Source: Trifolium pratense
Lineage: Eukaryota > Streptophyta > Magnoliopsida > Fabales > Fabaceae
Length of the DNA: 64,000 bases
NCBI RefSeq assembly: GCF_020283565.1
Contig: NC_060064.1
Location: 6,656,001 to 6,720,000 of the forward strand
Direction: 5' to 3'
The notes under the pieces were generated by a model that had not been told where the DNA came from, did not search any database, and worked only from the letters and a program-made list of their open reading frames with translations. Both the position numbers and the translations under genes were made by a program. Shown here one piece after another: positions 24,251 through 37,403 of the stretch; the first letter of the stretch is position 1; each line of letters begins with the position of its first letter.

Positions 24251-24765
24251 TTATTGTCCAGGGACAAAAATATATATCTCAAAAGAACCCTACATATGGA
24301 GGTAGTAGTTTGATTACCAATATTGACATGACCTTTGGACACTTTAATCCTTTGGCCAAATCAGATTATACACGATGCATTTGAAGTGCATATATAGCAA
24401 GCTTTTTACCAAGTATTGACTAGACTGACCAGATTATATATATCATGGAAGTAACTATCATTGGGATAACATGTAGTCCAGTTGTGTGGCACAAAACTTG
24501 ATTTAGAATGTAGTACAAAAGACAATGTGAAAATGTCCTAAGCAAGTTGTAACTAATAAAAGAAAAGCTGAAATTCCAAAGATTTCGTCTACTCGTAAAA
24601 ATACAGATTTTATATTTAAGGAGTCTTGAGTTCGAATTTCGTTAGTGCTCTTGGACTGAGGTACTATCTTTTCACTCTAAATTGTTCCTATAAAAAAAAT
24701 TAAAGAAAAGCTTTTTGGTAAATAACTGAAATTTTTTTCTAGTTAAAGAAAAACAAAGGAATAAA

Positions 24766-24767
<2 letters not shown>

Positions 24768-24819
<52 letters not shown>
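24768..24819. repeat. (AT)n microsatellite
   Basis: About 26 AT dinucleotides. Confidence 0.95.
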
Positions 24820-24823
<4 letters not shown>

Positions 24824-25560
24824 AAAACTATGTAAAGTTGTTACAAGAAAGAAAAAAAAAACTTTGTAAATTGCCAGCTGCAATTCAATGATTAATATTT
24901 TCCTACTAGTAGGTAATCAAATCATTATCAAGTTTGAAGCATTTTGCTATGTTTACCAATTTTCCATTTTTGAACTCTAGTGGCAAACAAAATATGACGG
25001 TTGAACCACATTGAAAATTCCATAACATCTCAAAGCAAAGACTGTAAAATCAAAAAGGTCCTTTCTAACCTTCAAAAACCGTTCAAACTTCAAAGATATT
25101 TTTTTTGGACCAAATAAATTTCAAAGTTCTTGAAAAACAAGTTTTAGTTCATGTTAGGAACACAAGACCCTCTCAATGTTGTTGTAATAGAAAGCTCACC
25201 TCAAACTGATTATTTAAATTATCCTTAAAACTTCAACAAATAATAGTTCTCTATTTAACCGGCTTTAATAGTGATACTTCTCCTGCCATTAATTCAATAT
25301 TGTACTAATTCAAAAATAAATAAATTAATATTGTACTTTATTATTTTTTCTCACAAATAATCTATAACAATTTATAAAGGGGATAGGGGAGTTTGTGATG
25401 ACTTTTTTTGGGTCTATTTTGCCCTTCACTATAATTTAAAATACGTAACACTTAACAATAATACCAACAATACCCTTGATTTTTTTAGTAGCAACAAATT
25501 TTTTTATTAACAAACTCACAATAACATAAGACGTTTTTTTGGACATAAGTTAGACACAGG
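24820..25560. other. Intergenic, no gene seen
   Basis: AT-rich with short A runs. It may be the body of the Helitron that ends at 25592, but its 5' end was not found. Confidence 0.4.
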
Positions 25561-25592
25561 CATGCGCGGAACGCGCTTGTCTGACCCGCTAG
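25561..25592 (+). mobile_element. Helitron-type 3' terminus
   Basis: A GCGCG-gaa-CGCGC hairpin is followed 12 bases later by CTAG and then T, inserted against a TAA array. It is a typical Helitron 3' end. Confidence 0.5.
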
Positions 25593-25607
25593 TAATAATA
25601 ATAATAA

Positions 25608-26824
25608 GGGTAAATGATCATTTACCCCCTGCAAAATAAGCAAATTTTCGTTTACTCCACCCATTATGGAGGGTATAACTATGCAGATTTTTTTTCTGTT
25701 TACCCCTTGCAAAAAATAGATTCACTCATTTTGCCCTCCGTGTGTACAGCAGGACATGTGAATGTGCAAATCTGCTGACATGGCTTGTACACGTGGAAAA
25801 ATAATTAATATTTATTTTTTAAATTCCACGTCAGATAATATTTTTTTTTTAAAAAAATTCCTACAAAATAAAAAAATGGATTTTCTTTTTCCCAAAAAAA
25901 TCCTACAAATAAATTTTTTTTCCTACAAAATTTTTTTAAAAAATTCCTGCAAAAAAAATAATTTTTTTTTCATACAAAGAATTTAAAAAAATTTCCAACA
26001 AAAAAAAATGAATTTTCTTATTTTGCTCCCAAAATAAATATTTACTCCAAAATAAAGTTTATTTTCAAAATAAAAATTTTAAAGATTTATTTTCAAATCT
26101 TTTTGAATTAAAAAAAACATGATCTTTATTTTTTAAAAACAAAACATTATTTTTTTTGTTAATCTCTTTGAATTAAAAAAAATAGAAAAAGAAGTTTTAT
26201 TCGTGTTTTCCTCTTATACCAAAATCATTTGCCCTAGAAATAGAAAAATAGAAGGAAGTAGAAGACAATAACGAAGTAGAAGACGATTCCGGTGATTGAA
26301 GAAGACGACGACGAATATGATCACGACGGTGGAAGCAAACCGGCGAAGATTCTGTTTTTTTTAAATCAAAAAGATTTGAAAATAAATTTTTAAAATCTTT
26401 ATTTTGAAAATAAACTTTATTTGGGAGAAAAATATGAAAATTCGTTTTTTTATTTTAGGAAAAAAATAATAATTTTGTACGAAAAAAAACTATTTGTAGG
26501 AATTTTTTAAAATTTTGTAGGGAAATTTTTTTTTTGTAGGATTTTCTTTTAATTTTGGAAAAAAAATTCGTTTTATTAATTTTGTAGGAAATTTTTTTTT
26601 TTGAAAAAAATATTATCTGACGTGGAATTTAAAAATAAATATAAATGTTTTTTTCCACGTGTACAAGCTACGTCAGCAAATTTGCACAATCACATGTCCT
26701 GCTGTACACACAGGGGGCAAAATGAGTGAATCTAATTTTTGCAGGGGGTAAATAGAAAAAAAATCTGCATAGGGGGGTAAACGAAAATTTGTTTATTTTG
26801 CGGGGGGTAAATGATCATTTACCC
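25608..26824. mobile_element. Long-TIR (Mutator-like) non-autonomous element, 'family B'
   Basis: About 1.2 kb. It starts GGGTAAATGATCATTTACC and ends with the exact complement. Inverted arms of several hundred bases share GTACACGTGGAAAA-type, CTGACGTGGAATTT-type and 'aaaatgagtgaatct' blocks. TAATAATAA flanks both ends, so a 9-bp duplication cannot be told from the host TAA array. The middle (26200-26340) holds a GA-rich piece (GAAGACGACGACGAATATGA) that is not part of the arms. No transposase is present. Confidence 0.8.

Positions 26825-26896
<72 letters not shown>
26825..26896. repeat. (TAA)n microsatellite
   Basis: About 24 TAA triplets. Further TAA units lie left of the family B element (25593-25607) and right of the Helitron (27783 on), so one array was split twice. 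Confidence 0.95.
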
Positions 26897-26897
<1 letters not shown>

Positions 26898-27782
26898 CTA
26901 TATATATAATTCCTAGATAGTTCTCCTACTATCCATCTTAACCCTAATCCATATCACTCATTTACATCCAATTAAATCACACAATAATGTCACATCACTT
27001 CCTTATATTATATCATTTTCATCTCTATTTTTTTTTTGTTTCCACATCACTTCCTTATATTATATCATTCTCATTTCTCTATTTTTTTTTTATATTATAT
27101 CAATCTCATAATAAATAATAAAGAATTATGCTTCTCCAATTATCCAAAAATTGATGTCACAAGATGTTACAATTTTCTACATTATTATTGAATTATACCT
27201 CTCCAATTATCCAAAAATTGATGTCACGAGATGTTACACTTTTCTACATTATTATAACATTTCTTAGTGACAATGAAGATGAACATAGTTGGATTCTCTT
27301 TCAACATTTATCTCATTTAAATGTCAACCGTTTTCATAGAAACAACAAAGAGTTTATAATTTAGTCACACAAAAAAATACGAAGATATACATTATTGACT
27401 TAATTACATTATAATTTTAGAGAAGAGTGAAGGTTATGCGAAAAGTTAGGTTATGGGATTGAAATATATAATAACCATTATCATTATCATATTTCATTCA
27501 ATTTTAGTGTGTCGCCTATGCGTTGCACTATTGCATTGGCTGGCACACCCCACAAAAAAAAAAAAAAAAATTCATTCAATTTTGATGGTCCGTACTCATT
27601 CTCTATACATATAGGTATATATATTGGTTGGAGGAAGTGATAAGTACATCACTTTTATATTATTATTATTATTATAATTTTCATTTTATAATACTTATTG
27701 TTACAATTTACACGAATAATTTTTCAACATTATAATATAAAATACCACATAACACCTGTGCATCGCACGGGTCTGGGACTAG
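26897..27782 (+). mobile_element. Non-autonomous Helitron, complete
   Basis: 886 bp. The 5' end is TCTATATATATAATTCC, preceded by A. The 3' end has a hairpin (CCTGTGC-atc-GCACGGG), then TCTGGGACTAG, followed by T. Insertion between A and T with no target duplication is right for a Helitron: the TAA array continues on both sides. Inside, two tandem duplications are visible (CACTTCCTTATATTATATCA near 26998/27046; TCCAATTATCCAAAAATTGA near 27135/27202). It codes for nothing. Confidence 0.85.
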
Positions 27783-28129
27783 TAATAATAACAACAACAA
27801 ATTCATTATTAATTTTGTTTCGATCGGAATGGCCAATGCTTAATCCTTCTAGAAAATAAGGGCCAACTCACTTGAGAATTTAATAGTTTTTTGCAAATAC
27901 TCCCCCACCTTTGATGAGTAGAGCCACTGTCCTCCACCTCATCTCAACCGCGTCTTCAAGTCTTCGGCCAGAATCAATTTTATTGTTTTTTTATACATAG
28001 TATTTTTCACGGAACATTTTAGAATATTTGGTTGTTAGATTTATAATATTTTAAATATTTATAATTAAATTAAACAAAGTCAAACCAAACGTCCTAGGTA
28101 GCAATTTTTGAAAAATGTTTTAGTTATGC

Positions 28130-29904
<1,775 letters not shown>

Positions 29905-30003
29905 TATATATATATTATGATGTTATAATAAAGCCCCGAAGTGGTATGCGCAGTTATATATGATTGAGTTGTGCTTAGTGGTCGATCTTGACAACAAAGT
30001 TAT

Positions 30004-30325
30004 CAGGGACGGATCCAGAAATTTTAGTAAGTGGGGTCAAAATTATAACGTAAAAAAATATAAATTGTTATTTATATAATTTTAACATTTTCTTATACAA
30101 AATTACTTATTTTGGTTTATTAGTCAATACTCTTAAGATACTCATTAGTATTATAACTTAGTCTTATTAATTTTATATTTATTATAGCGTAATAAATTAA
30201 CTATATAAAAATGATAATACCATATATATGAGATCACATTACATAAATAATCCTAATATTAACTAAAAATATAATAGGCAAGTGGGGTCGGCTGACCCCA
30301 CTGCCCCACACTAAATTCCTCCATG
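30004..30325. mobile_element. Non-autonomous hAT element
   Basis: 322 bp. It begins CAGGGACGGATCCAGAA and ends AATTCCTCCATG (imperfect TIRs), with a perfect 8-bp target duplication AAAGTTAT on each side (29996-30003 and 30326-30333). Inverted GTGGGGTC / GACCCCAC blocks lie just inside. Confidence 0.85.
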
Positions 30326-30927
30326 AAAGTTATAAGAAAAACAAACAAACACACGTAAGAGTGTCCAATATAATACTGTATACTCTTATATCTTCATGGT
30401 CACTTCAATGATTAAATTGGGGTAATCGAGTTACATGAGTTTAATTCAGTTGGCAGGGACAATGCATTATATATGTGTGGGGCCAGAGTTTGAATCTCGA
30501 TCATTCCACTTATCCACCTTAAATGTGTAATATCTAGCCATTAAACTACTTGACAAAAAAAAATAATTGGGATAACCGAAGAACAACACGTACACGACGA
30601 ATCAAGGATTGATTCTATGGTATCTGGATACAACAGTACATAAAGTATAGGATTGATCTAAAGGTTCACAAACATTGAAAGTCACTTGACACTTAAAAAT
30701 AGAGTATTCAGATCCGACTTCTGACTTAACATTCAAATTCTAGATGACGACTCATCTATATAAATTCAGCCCAGTTTCAAATCAACGTAACAAAGGACAA
30801 CAATTTATTGTGATATCCTAACTAGTATTTTAAGTGATTCATAGAATGTTTGAATAAAAATTCTAGTTTTTTTTTTTAATATTATAATTTGAATCAGTAT
30901 TTTAAGTGCATAAAATAGTTAAATACA

Positions 30928-31128
30928 AATTCTATAATCCGTATTTTACAATAAAGTACAAGTTTTGTTTATATTTGAACTTATATTTTACTAAAAAATC
31001 ACAAATTCATCCTAAATTAATCGTAAAATTCTATAATCCGTAATTTACAATAAAATACAAGTTTTGTTTATATTTGAACTTATATTTTACTAAAAAATCA
31101 CAAATTCATCCTAAATTAACCGTAAAAT
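30928..31128. repeat. Tandem duplication of a 99-bp unit
   Basis: Two units, from 30928 and 31027, each running from 'attctataatccgta' through 'tacaagttttgtttatattt' to 'caaattcatcctaaattaa'. They differ by only a few bases. Confidence 0.9.
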
Positions 31129-31142
31129 AGTTATAATCATAA

Positions 31143-32690
31143 AATTTAAAGTACAGACTATAATCAAAATAATATTATCCAAAACATTTATACAAATTTT
31201 TGTTTTATACAATTTATACAAATTTTTTAGCAACTTCAAAAGTGAGAGGCGTAGGGAGTGGGTCGGGGAATTCACGAACACATAGGCCCATCCATTCTTT
31301 GCTCAAAATGAAGAAGGCCGGTCCTCTATTTGACAACATTGTTTTTTACTTTATAAAAGAAGATTTCTCTCCCCACTTCCATTCAACCCATCTTTTTCCA
31401 TTTTTGTTCTTAATAAATATTTTGGAATACGTTTTTCGAATTTTTTTTTCTTAAAAAAAAACTTCGGAATGTGTTTTTCCAATTTTTTCCGAATTTGAAC
31501 TAGAAAAACTTTGAAAAATCTATGCCGTAGTTTTTTTTGACAGATATTCCGTAGTTTTTATACAATGGCAAAAATGAAAAAATGGGATAGAAAAGAAATA
31601 TGGGTGGGAAGAGAAAAATTCTTATAAAAATAGAAAACTACTACGTAATATTTTTTTGACAAACTACTACGTAATATTAAATATGACAACTTGTTCAAAA
31701 AAAAATATTAAATATGACAAATGTATTCGGGAGTTATTTAAGTTTAACGTTTATAATAGATCGATCTTTTTACTTTTTTTAAGTTTTAAATTCATCTTTT
31801 AACTTTTTAACATATTACACCGTTATCTTTTTGTTCTGGTGAACACTCAAAGGGGGTTGTATTATTGATATTGGATTAAATAATGTTACACAAGCTTAGA
31901 CCAAAGAAAGGTCCATATGTGTGAGAATAGAAAAATGTGTCTATATATCCTTGACCACGAATGATCAATGCTATTTATAGAGTCTCCTTCCTTCTTCTCC
32001 AAACTCCACTACCTGTTTTTCGGCCACCTCCTTCTTCTTCTGTGAATGGCGCTCTTAGGGGTGGTTATTTTCCTCCTCATCCTCTGTTCTGGTGGATCAT
32101 GGTGGGTGGTTACTATCTTCTTCCTCAAGAGTCATCAGAGTGGGAGATCATGGGGGAGGATATATTTTTCTCCACTTAACGCCGTAATTTCCAAATATTG
32201 GCGCCATCCCAGCTCGTCCCGCCTTGCATTATTTGAAACTGTGGATTGGATCATATTGGGCCACTTCTTATTGGGCCTTGGTAAAAATTTTATATCCACA
32301 CCCGGTCCACTTTTTAATGACTATTTGTTACAAAATTGCTCATGTGGTCGTTCACTGAGTGATATGACATTGTATGGCTACATGACCGTTACAAAAATAC
32401 TTACCTGGCCATTAGCTGGGAGAATCTATACGTGTCTTGAAGGTTGTGAATATAATTTTCTAAAATGCAGATCATTCATTGAACTTGATGAATGTTTTTT
32501 AAATGGGTATTATTGTGATACAATACTTGCAGCAATTGATAGTTATTCAAATGCTGCCAATAGCGATATCAATTGTTGTAGGGTAACAACAAGATACCTT
32601 TTTTTTTGTGATAGAGTGGTCATTAAAAGGGTAAAAGTGTAATCTATTGCAAAGTTAAATGACCAATTCGGTACTTAGAAAAATTAAATG
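31143..32690. repeat. Dispersed repeat of unknown nature, copy 1 (with solo LTR inside)
   Basis: Collinear with 37404-38406. Shared blocks include AAAGTACAGACTATAATCAA, GCAACTTCAAAAGTGAGAGG, AAGAAGATTTCTCTCCCCAC, TTATAATAGATCGATCTTTT and TGCTCATGTGGTCGTT. The two are about 90% alike by eye. Copy 1 is interrupted by a solo LTR at 31832-32309. No conserved reading frame survives, so I leave it as a non-coding repeat or segmental duplication. Confidence 0.75.
31832..32309. mobile_element. Solo LTR with target duplication
   Basis: 478 bp, TGTTCTGGTG...CCCGGTCCA, flanked by CTTTT on both sides (31827-31831 and 32310-32314). Copy 2 of the host repeat has a single CTTTT at the matching place near 38017, the empty site. 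It contains a TATA-like TATTTATAGAGTC and a pyrimidine-rich stretch at about 31970-32040. Confidence 0.9.
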
Positions 32691-33180
32691 CATAAATTTA
32701 ATTAATTTCTTTGTATTAACCCTCTGATTCCCTGTGAAAGGGGTTTGCTAATCCAAAATTCGGATGCGAGGTAATTAAAATCTGACCAATAATTATTCCT
32801 ACTAGAAATCAGACTCATATTCTTCTGAACGATTCATCCTAGAAAGAGCTTATTAACAAAACAAAAAGTTTATTTTGTTTAACTACATAAAAATATTTTA
32901 ACAAATATATAATTGCATCCAATCACATGATATTTGTAAATTTATTTATATTAATATAATATTTTTTTAGTTCAATAGTCTAATGATTAAATTCACATGA
33001 ATAGAAACAAATTGGAATTCAAACCCCAACACCCTCCAATAATAATAATGTTTCTTAATAGTAATAGCTACCAAATAAAACAATCTACTAGACAATTTAC
33101 TATTACAATAAGAATCCAATAAGATGGATCATTCATGACATATAATATTAAGAAAAAAAAAAACATCGAAATTATAAAAT
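32691..33180. other. Intergenic, nothing recognised
   Basis: AT-rich with no coding frame or clear repeat. Confidence 0.4.
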
Positions 33181-33380
33181 AATTTTTTAACTCACTCGAG
33201 TTGGTCGGGTGGTATTGATTTGGGACCTAGGAGTGTGTTCCGCCTTAAGGTCTCAGGTTCGATCCATTTAGGGTTGGTCTAGTGGTGTTGGCTTGGGTCA
33301 TTGGAGTATGCTCCTCTCAAGGTCTCGTGTTTGATTCCCCTGGTGCCAATTTCGGCGGGCTAAGTCCATACAAAGCAAAA
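33181..33380 (+). repeat. SINE-like units (two partial copies in tandem)
   Basis: Two tRNA-like starts (GTTGGTCGGGTGGTATTG; GGTTGGTCTAGTGGTGTTGG), each followed by a B-box region (TCAGGTTCGATCC; GTGTTTGATTCCCC). The second ends GGTGCCAATTTCGGCGGG. They abut the gag remnant. Confidence 0.55.
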
Positions 33381-33664
33381 AAAAAACTCTGAGGAACATG
33401 ACTCTCTTTAGGATTTTTATTTTGACTTTCATTAGTTGTTATGACGTCTACATGACTCTTAGTGAACGATCCTAGACATGTTTGTGCAAGCAAGGAGATT
33501 TGAGTCTCTATTGCCTTGTTGCTAGCCTCGAGGGACTCGACCTTAGTGTTTATCTGTATGAATGCTTCATTTACTTCTTTATTTATGCGAGTTTGTGCTT
33601 CCACAAACCCGTCCATCATAAACTTTAGCCTAGAGAGTGTTTGTGTCTCAATGAAATCCTCCAT
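33317..33664 (-). pseudogene. Gag-region fragment of a Gypsy element
   Basis: A frame of 115 residues starting MEDFIETQTLSRLKFM with a coiled-coil-like stretch (VNEAFIQINTKVESLEASNK) and AIETQISLLAQ, as in the mid-gag of Athila/Cyclops-type elements. It lies about 160 bp downstream of the primer-binding site on the same strand. The frame runs into the SINE unit, so pol and the 3' LTR are missing. Confidence 0.45.
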
Positions 33665-33820
33665 TAATATTTCGAGATTGGATTTATAGTGATTTTGTGG
33701 TTCCTCATAATATTGGGGTGGTGGTCGTAGAGGAAATATGAGTAATCCATTTTAAAAATTTAAAATAAAAATGCCTTAGTCTCTACGGTGCAACATTGGA
33801 GTTACGATATCGACTAAATT

Positions 33821-33840
33821 GGTTCCCTGCAACGGCGCCA
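33821..33840 (-). promoter_or_regulatory. Primer-binding site of a Gypsy element
   Basis: On the minus strand TGGCGCCGTTGCAGGGAACC, complementary to the 3' end of tRNA-Asp, as used by Athila/Cyclops-type elements. Six bases separate it from the LTR end. Confidence 0.8.
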
Positions 33841-33846
33841 AAAACT

Positions 33847-35585
33847 TGATCGGACGACAACGTGACTGCAAGTATACAGTCGTGTCGTGTAGTTTTAAAA
33901 AAATATCGAACCCAAAGGACCAATAATCGACCTACCGTTATCTAATGTTACTTTGTAAATCTAAGGCTTAATGATTTAATTAAAGGGGATTTAAATTATA
34001 AAATATATTTTTTTATGATTTTTTAAATTAATTTGGAATAAGTATTACTAGGATGTGCTTTTAGTTGCTTCAGAGGGTTCAATGCTTAATTCGTGCTAGA
34101 CAAACTGTTAAATCTTCGAAACTATATTGTTTTAAAAACACTAATCTCAACTCTCGTAAATCTTGACTAGTATTATAAATTATAAAGGTGGTGCTTAACT
34201 CTCGTCCTCGCACCCGCTAATAAAATACTCTTTGAAAAACAATATAATTTAATTAACTCTAATCCCAACTCTCGTTGCGAATCAGAGTTAATGTTCAGTT
34301 TTTACTATCTAGTAGAAATCTCACGCTCTCGCTCTATTGATTTTTACTTTAATTAATTCTCACTCTCGTGACGAATTATAATCAACGTTTAATTAAAAAC
34401 TGCTTAAGAAAAATAAAACAGTTGTCAGTTTTCAAGAATTATATTTGATTTAAAAACACTAATCTCAGCTCTCGCAAATCTTGACTAGCGTTATACTTAG
34501 ATAAAATAAATGTTCTGCTCTCACGCGCTCACTTACCTATATAAGCACCTTTGAAAACCAATATAAAACTCATCAATCCTAAATAGCTCTCGCGGACTTT
34601 AGAACTAACGATCAGTTTTAACTATCCGACCCTAAACCTCAACTCTCGTCAATGTTGGTTTATTGCCTTTAAAACAATCCTCACTCTCGTGACAAATCGT
34701 TTGAAAACATATTTATTTAAAACTGGTGGTTGAAAACTATTAAGCACGAATTAACTACCGAACCCCTATTAGCTACTAACTACACATCCTAGCAATATTA
34801 ATTTAGCTAGACATAACTAAAACTAAAGACATAAAAATAAAATAAGCAAATAAATAAAAAGACATAATAAAAATAAAAGCGAAAATTAAAAGCATAAATT
34901 AAAAGCAATAAAATAAAGACAAGAAATAAATAAGACCATAAAATAAAATAAGAACCTGAAATAAAAAGGCCGAAAGTACGGACGCCGGGAAATAAAAAAA
35001 AAACTTATTAAATTCTCAACGGAGAATAAAATAATACTAAACTCTCAACTTTAGAGAAGAAATTCTTGTGGTACTAAGCCTAGTTCTCAATTCTCCAAGT
35101 CAAGTGTTGTGTTTTTGAGTGAAGAGAACTAGCCTATTTATACTAAAATACAAGAGGGGAAAAACAAATTCTGACCGATGTGGGACTTGGTGAGAATCTC
35201 GCGTGGCCGTTTGATCACATAGATGGCCATGATCTTGAAGGAAGTGGCGACCGCCACTTGGAGCAGGTTGGTGAGCACCATTGATGGCCAGCTGGTGGTC
35301 GCCATCTCGGGCTTGTTGGTGAGCGGCATGCATGCTTGCGTGTTCCGTTGGTGGGCTGCACATGTGTGGCCCAATTGGCTGCACATGTGTGGCCTTTTTC
35401 GTCCGTTTTTTGCTCATTTTTAGTCCATTTTTGCTCCTTTCTTCAATTCGTGCACTTTTTATCTGTTTATTTAAAATACGAGAAATAAGTAACTATTTAT
35501 ATAATAAAACTTCGAAATCGAAATAAAAACATATAAAATATAATAGTAAATTAACTAAATAAATAGCATCTTTTTAGGTGTATCA
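33847..35585 (-). mobile_element. 5' LTR of a truncated Athila/Cyclops-type Gypsy retrotransposon
   Basis: On the minus strand the LTR runs from TGATACACC at 35585 to GTCCGATCA at 33847, closing with the short inverted repeat TGAT/ATCA, and is followed at once by the primer-binding site. The 1.74-kb length suits this lineage. Inside are several repeats of 'ctctcg' type phrases (CTCAACTCTCGTAAATCTTG and variants, 34140-34700). Frames near 35100-35420 are by-products of a GC-richer patch. There is no matching 3' LTR in the window. Confidence 0.75.
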
Positions 35586-37403
35586 TATAATTTTGCAAGT
35601 ATGCGGTACTCTTGTGTGCATTTTACTCAGGATTTGTTTGTCAAGACCAAAAATCTGATTTAAGATCTGTTTGGAAAAACCAATAAACTAGCTTTTAGCT
35701 TTTAGCTTATAGCTTATAAACTCATACAACTAAAAAAGAAGTTTAGTGTGATAACGGTCATTTCACCAAGAGTATATAGCTTATTTTACGAGTTTATAGC
35801 TTATTTTTCAACGTTATTTAATTTAGCTTATGAATTTATAACTTATTATTGTTTTACCATATTTACCCTTGATATTTTATCTAAAATCCAATTTTATCTT
35901 TTACAATTTATTATCATTTAAAACAATTTAAAATAAATAAATAAATGTAAAAATGCTAGAGCTAACCAATTGATATCAATTCAGATTTTTACCCTAATAT
36001 TATTGCGTACCATATTTTCCAACGCAAGCCCCCCCACCCCTCTCTTATTTTGTTTTTCTTTTACAAGATTTTATTTATATCTTACATACAACGGATTATT
36101 ATTTATTGTTATGTTTTTTTAAATAAATATTATTATGTTTAATTATACACTATTTAATATTACAAAACTTAGCAAGTAATTTAAATATAGTTTTATTATG
36201 AATTAAAACGTTTTTTTTATAATGTACAAAAAAAATATTGCGGGCGCGCGAGAAATTCGAAAGTAGCAGGTGAGTAAAAATAGGTCGCGCGATAAATTCG
36301 TAGGTAGCAGATGAGTAAAATAAAACGCGCGAGAAACTCGTAAGTAGCGGACGAGTAAAAATAGGTCACGTGAGAAACTCTTAGGTAACGGATGACAAAA
36401 GATAGGACGCGTGAGAAACTTGTATGTATAATATAAATGTATGTTTTTTTTCCAAAGAATTTGCTAAACAACAGTATTTAAAAGAGAAAAAAAATTATAC
36501 AACTAAAATAAAAATAAATTGAAAATAAAATTCGAGTAAATACAAATTAATTTATTAATAGTATAAAAACAGATATATTAAATTAATAAAATGAGATATT
36601 TAAGTACAATGAGACTTTTTCTTATTTGTGTTACCTTCTCTATTTTTAAGTTCAATTTTCAGATTTTTTTTCCACCTTTGTTATTGTACATCACTTCGAC
36701 GTGAAATATATATTACATTAAAATAAAATTTTGGCATATAAAAATAATTTAATAATAAAATATAATTAATTTAATAATAGCATATAAATTAAAAAATAAT
36801 TTTGATGGAAGAGGATAAAATATGATATGGACACTTTATTATAGTCTATTGTATACCTTTATGATCTAAAGGTTAACATTTGATTCCCACCATGGGAGAC
36901 CTACCACCCTTTCCCATGCTAGAATGAGCCACGACTTCTCTCCAATCAAATTGATGGTGATAATGAGAATGATGACAACCACCGAAACATAAAAAAAATC
37001 TATTAATTTTGTTTGCTTAATTCATAGTGATAAAACTCCATTCATCTTAATTGTATATACTGAAAAATCTTCATGGATTCCTTAATAGTAAACTCCACCG
37101 AGTCTGACAATAGCAAATATGAGAATATGAACACTAATACATAAATCCCAAACTTAGAAGTTTATTGCCTTTTTTAATTATTTTATTTTAAATTATATGG
37201 CTTTTTTATATTTTAAAATAAAAAATTACACACATGGCGTTTTAGTCACCTAAGTGAGTTGCCACCTATGCATTGACTTAGTCAAAATTGAGGTTTTGCA
37301 AAAGGGACTAAAGTTAAGGGGCCAAAATTGCTATTGTTAAAGTTAAGGGGCTAAAATTGCAACTTTGTGAAACTTAGGGGGCCAAAAGTGCATTTTAGCC
37401 TAA
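35586..37403. other. Intergenic, repeats only
   Basis: Contains a repeat edge at 35660-35850 (AGCTTTTAGCTTATAGCTTA), a minisatellite at 36.2 kb and, at 37200-37400, a block with tandem 'gttaaggggccaaaattgc' phrases. No gene. Confidence 0.5.
36244..36424. repeat. 41-bp minisatellite, about 4.4 units
   Basis: Units start with CGCGCGAGAAA at about 36245, 36286, 36326, 36367 and 36408, each continuing as 'ctcgtaagtagcggatgag' and 'taaaaatagg'. The CGCGCG core contrasts with the AT-rich surroundings. Confidence 0.85.

Larger units (their letters stand above)
29905..31142. other. Intergenic with small elements, no gene
   Basis: Holds the hAT element at 30004, a SINE-like unit at 30430-30560 (TTTAATTCAGTTGGCAGGGA; GAGTTTGAATCTCGAT as B box) and a 99-bp tandem duplication. 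No coding frame is supported. Confidence 0.55.

Noticed and set aside
32046..32642. 198-aa open frame
   Set aside because: It runs through the solo LTR, its target duplication and the flanking repeat; copy 2 of the repeat does not preserve it.
35100..35417. Frames of 82-105 aa rich in His/Gln
   Set aside because: They lie in the 5' LTR of the Gypsy element in a GC-richer patch and overlap in three frames; none looks coding.
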